The position numbers and the translations under genes are program-made. This document shows, in pieces, positions 62,705 through 64,000 of a DNA stretch of 64,000 bases. Every line of letters begins with the position of its first letter. Positions within the stretch are counted from its first letter, which is position 1. Source of the stretch: CAWIVH01 sp963839475 (GTDB taxonomy: Bacteria; Acidobacteriota; UBA6911); NCBI GenBank assembly GCA_963839475.1, contig CAWIVH010000008.1, positions 62,001 to 126,000 of the forward strand, given 5' to 3'. The notes below the pieces were generated by a model. It searched no databases. It worked only from the letters and a program-made list of their open reading frames with translations, and had not been told where the DNA came from.

Positions 62705-63605
62705 AATATCCTTCCTTGGCATGGACCAGGAGTCTGGGCAGACCCGGCGGGGGCTCGAGCTTGACGCGAATCTTGCGCCATTTCCCGTCGTGAGTCCTGT
62801 TGGTCGGGGTGTACCCCAGGATGTATTGATTGCGCAATTCGGCGTGGACCAGATCGATGTAATAATCCAGTTCGTTAAAATTGTTGGGGAAGAAAGCTCG
62901 GCCGCCTGTGATTCCAACGATATTCTGAATCTCCGACCTTCCGTAACCCAGCTTTCCTTCCTCGCCGATGCCATAAATCTGGACATCCGATTCCTTGGCA
63001 AATTCCCTGACTTCCGTAGCCGAGTATCGGCTGCTGTTGTCCTCGCCGTCCGTGATCAGGATAAGGGCCTTTTTTTCATTTTTGGCACCTTTGATCTGGT
63101 CCAGCCCCATGTAGACTGCATCGTACAACGCAGTTCGTCCGCCGGGGGTTCTGAAGGAAACGTCGTTTTCTATGGTTTTTCTCTGGTTGGTAAAGCTCTG
63201 CACCAAGGTCGTTTTCTGGTTGAATGTCACCAGAAAATATTCATCATCGGGGTTGCCCGATTGCAGGAACCGGACGATGGCGTTTTTTGCCGACTGGAGG
63301 TTGTTGTTATCTTTCATGGATCCACTGACGTCGAAAATTATGCCGACGCTAATGGGCGCAGTCTGCTGCGTAAAATGGATGACCTGCTGCTCGACTTTGT
63401 CTTCGTAAACCCTGAAGTGCTCCTTTTCGAGTCCCGTCACATAACGATTGAGCGGATCAGTGACCGAAACCTTGACAAAGACCGTTTCTACACCGACGCG
63501 AAATAGAGGTTTTTCCTCGGGTTTGCGGGGGGCCTGTCCCAACGATAGCGCAACGCAGGAAGTCAAAGCGCCGATAGCCAGAACCAGTGCTCTTTGAAAT
63601 CCCAT
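62685..63605 (-). CDS. VWFA-related acidobacterial-type protein, upstream member of the pair
   Basis: The ATG at 63605 opens a signal peptide (GFQRALVLAIGALTSCVALSLGQA); upstream codons in frame (to 63656) are an unlikely extension. The 306-residue product has the entry strand VGVETVFVKVSVTDPLNRYV, a VWA domain with MIDAS in GIIFDVSGSMKDN and ALILITDGEDNSS, and the closing LRNQYILGYTPTNRTHDGKW. It resembles the downstream protein throughout, so the pair arose by tandem duplication. These proteins are secreted or attached to the envelope; their ligand is unknown. They follow the ftsK gene on the same strand. Confidence 0.87.
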   Translation of the reverse strand: MGFQRALVLAIGALTSCVALSLGQAPRKPEEKPLFRVGVETVFVKVSVTDPLNRYVTGLEKEHFRVYEDKVEQQVIHFTQQTAPISVGIIFDVSGSMKDNNNLQSAKNAIVRFLQSGNPDDEYFLVTFNQKTTLVQSFTNQRKTIENDVSFRTPGGRTALYDAVYMGLDQIKGAKNEKKALILITDGEDNSSRYSATEVREFAKESDVQIYGIGEEGKLGYGRSEIQNIVGITGGRAFFPNNFNELDYYIDLVHAELRNQYILGYTPTNRTHDGKWRKIRVKLEPPPGLPRLLVHAKEGYYASKGQ

Positions 63606-63727
63606 TTGCCGCACATCGTTCTCCGATTCCTGCACGCGATGATCGGATTCTTCCAAGTCTCAGATCAGTTTAGCAAAGTGGCCGGGCGTGTCAAGAAAGC
63701 TGGAAATCCCCTGCCGGCTTCTGTTTG

Positions 63728-64000
63728 TTATTGTATACGGTCGAGGAAATCCAGCCCGACCAGAACCTCACGCGGTTTGGAGCCTTCGGGCGGGCCGACG
63801 ATCCCGTTGCGATACATTTCATCGATCAGCTTGGCCGCGCGGCCGTAGCCTATGCTCTGCCGGCGCTGCAGCAGTGATGTGGAAGCCCGCCCTTCGCTCA
63901 CAATGATCCGGACAGCATCATTGTACAGCGGATCCAATGCTCCGGTATCCGTAGGATTTCCTTCCTCGTCGGTTTCTTCTATGCCGTAAGTCAGGACCCC
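63728..64000 (-). CDS. ftsK: DNA translocase FtsK, C-terminal part (5' end beyond window)
   Basis: Only the last 90 or so residues are inside the window. They match the FtsK gamma domain, a winged helix that reads KOPS sequences: DPLYNDAVRIIVSEGRASTSLLQRR (shown in part), IGYGRAAKLIDEMYRNGIVGP and the tail PREVLVG. In FtsK this follows the motor and helps direct DNA to the division septum and dif. The motor itself is not visible. No motif for an alternative protein is seen. Confidence 0.9.
   Translation of the reverse strand, partial: GVLTYGIEETDEEGNPTDTGALDPLYNDAVRIIVSEGRASTSLLQRRQSIGYGRAAKLIDEMYRNGIVGPPEGSKPREVLVGLDFLDRIQ

Noticed and set aside
1..64000. CRISPR arrays, insertion sequences, prophage genes, rRNA or tRNA genes
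   Set aside because: No regularly spaced direct repeats, transposase motifs, phage structural genes or RNA-gene signatures were recognisable by reading.

Overview
The window looks like a chromosomal segment of an Acidobacteriota bacterium, most likely from an environmental or metagenome-derived genome. Three features support this: three VWFA-related proteins of the acidobacterial type, a CRTAC1-like FG-GAP/ASPIC protein, and many secreted beta-propeller, PQQ and Ig-like proteins with acidobacterial-style repeats. The class within the phylum cannot be resolved by reading alone. I see no phage genes, transposases, CRISPR arrays, rRNA or tRNA genes.

Layout. 1-2.8 kb (minus): a truncated secreted protein translationally coupled to a PQQ propeller protein, and a glycine-zipper lipoprotein. 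2.9-10.1 kb (minus): a very large single-chain acyl-CoA carboxylase of eukaryotic-like architecture and a PLP-dependent decarboxylase. 10.2-18 kb: a large secreted nidogen-like/repeat protein (minus), then a divergent OmpA-family outer-membrane protein and a sortilin/BNR-like propeller protein (plus). 18.1-28.2 kb (plus): a degenerate, frameshifted M16 peptidase, a SpoIIE-type phosphatase, an HTH-receiver regulator, a sugar-phosphate isomerase, an unusual Cys-less DapF, an M20 peptidase and a TonB-like protein. 28.3-32.3 kb (minus): a tetrapyrrole operon, ccsA/hemX-like, hemA, hemC, hemD.

32.5-43.1 kb (plus) is the most distinctive part. A tightly packed, partly ATGA-coupled run encodes an FG-GAP/UnbV protein, an HzsA-like dihaem protein, a YVTN/multihaem cytochrome (frameshifted), a Reg_prop-type propeller and two type-1 periplasmic binding proteins without permease or ATPase. 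A RidA-family protein follows with its own promoter. This is the best candidate for an undescribed system: an envelope-located redox module tied to capture of a small organic molecule.

43.2-49.7 kb: housekeeping genes (M50 protease, scpA, scpB, rluB, ribE, plsC, and a RibBX-type ribB with a degenerate RibA half). 49.8-54.4 kb (minus): a second large repeat protein sharing repeat units with the one at 10-13 kb, and a VWA protein with a lost MIDAS motif. 54.6-58.3 kb (plus): a LysW-like carrier with a long acidic tail, a HAD-like protein, larE and ggt. 58.3-64 kb (minus): a GAF/PAS hybrid histidine kinase, a small hypothetical, two overlapping VWA proteins and the C-terminus of ftsK running off the window.

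Two conserved genes, M16 and the cytochrome, each carry a single apparent one-base insertion. These are either genuine decay or assembly errors. All functional calls rest on motif recognition by eye; no database search was possible.
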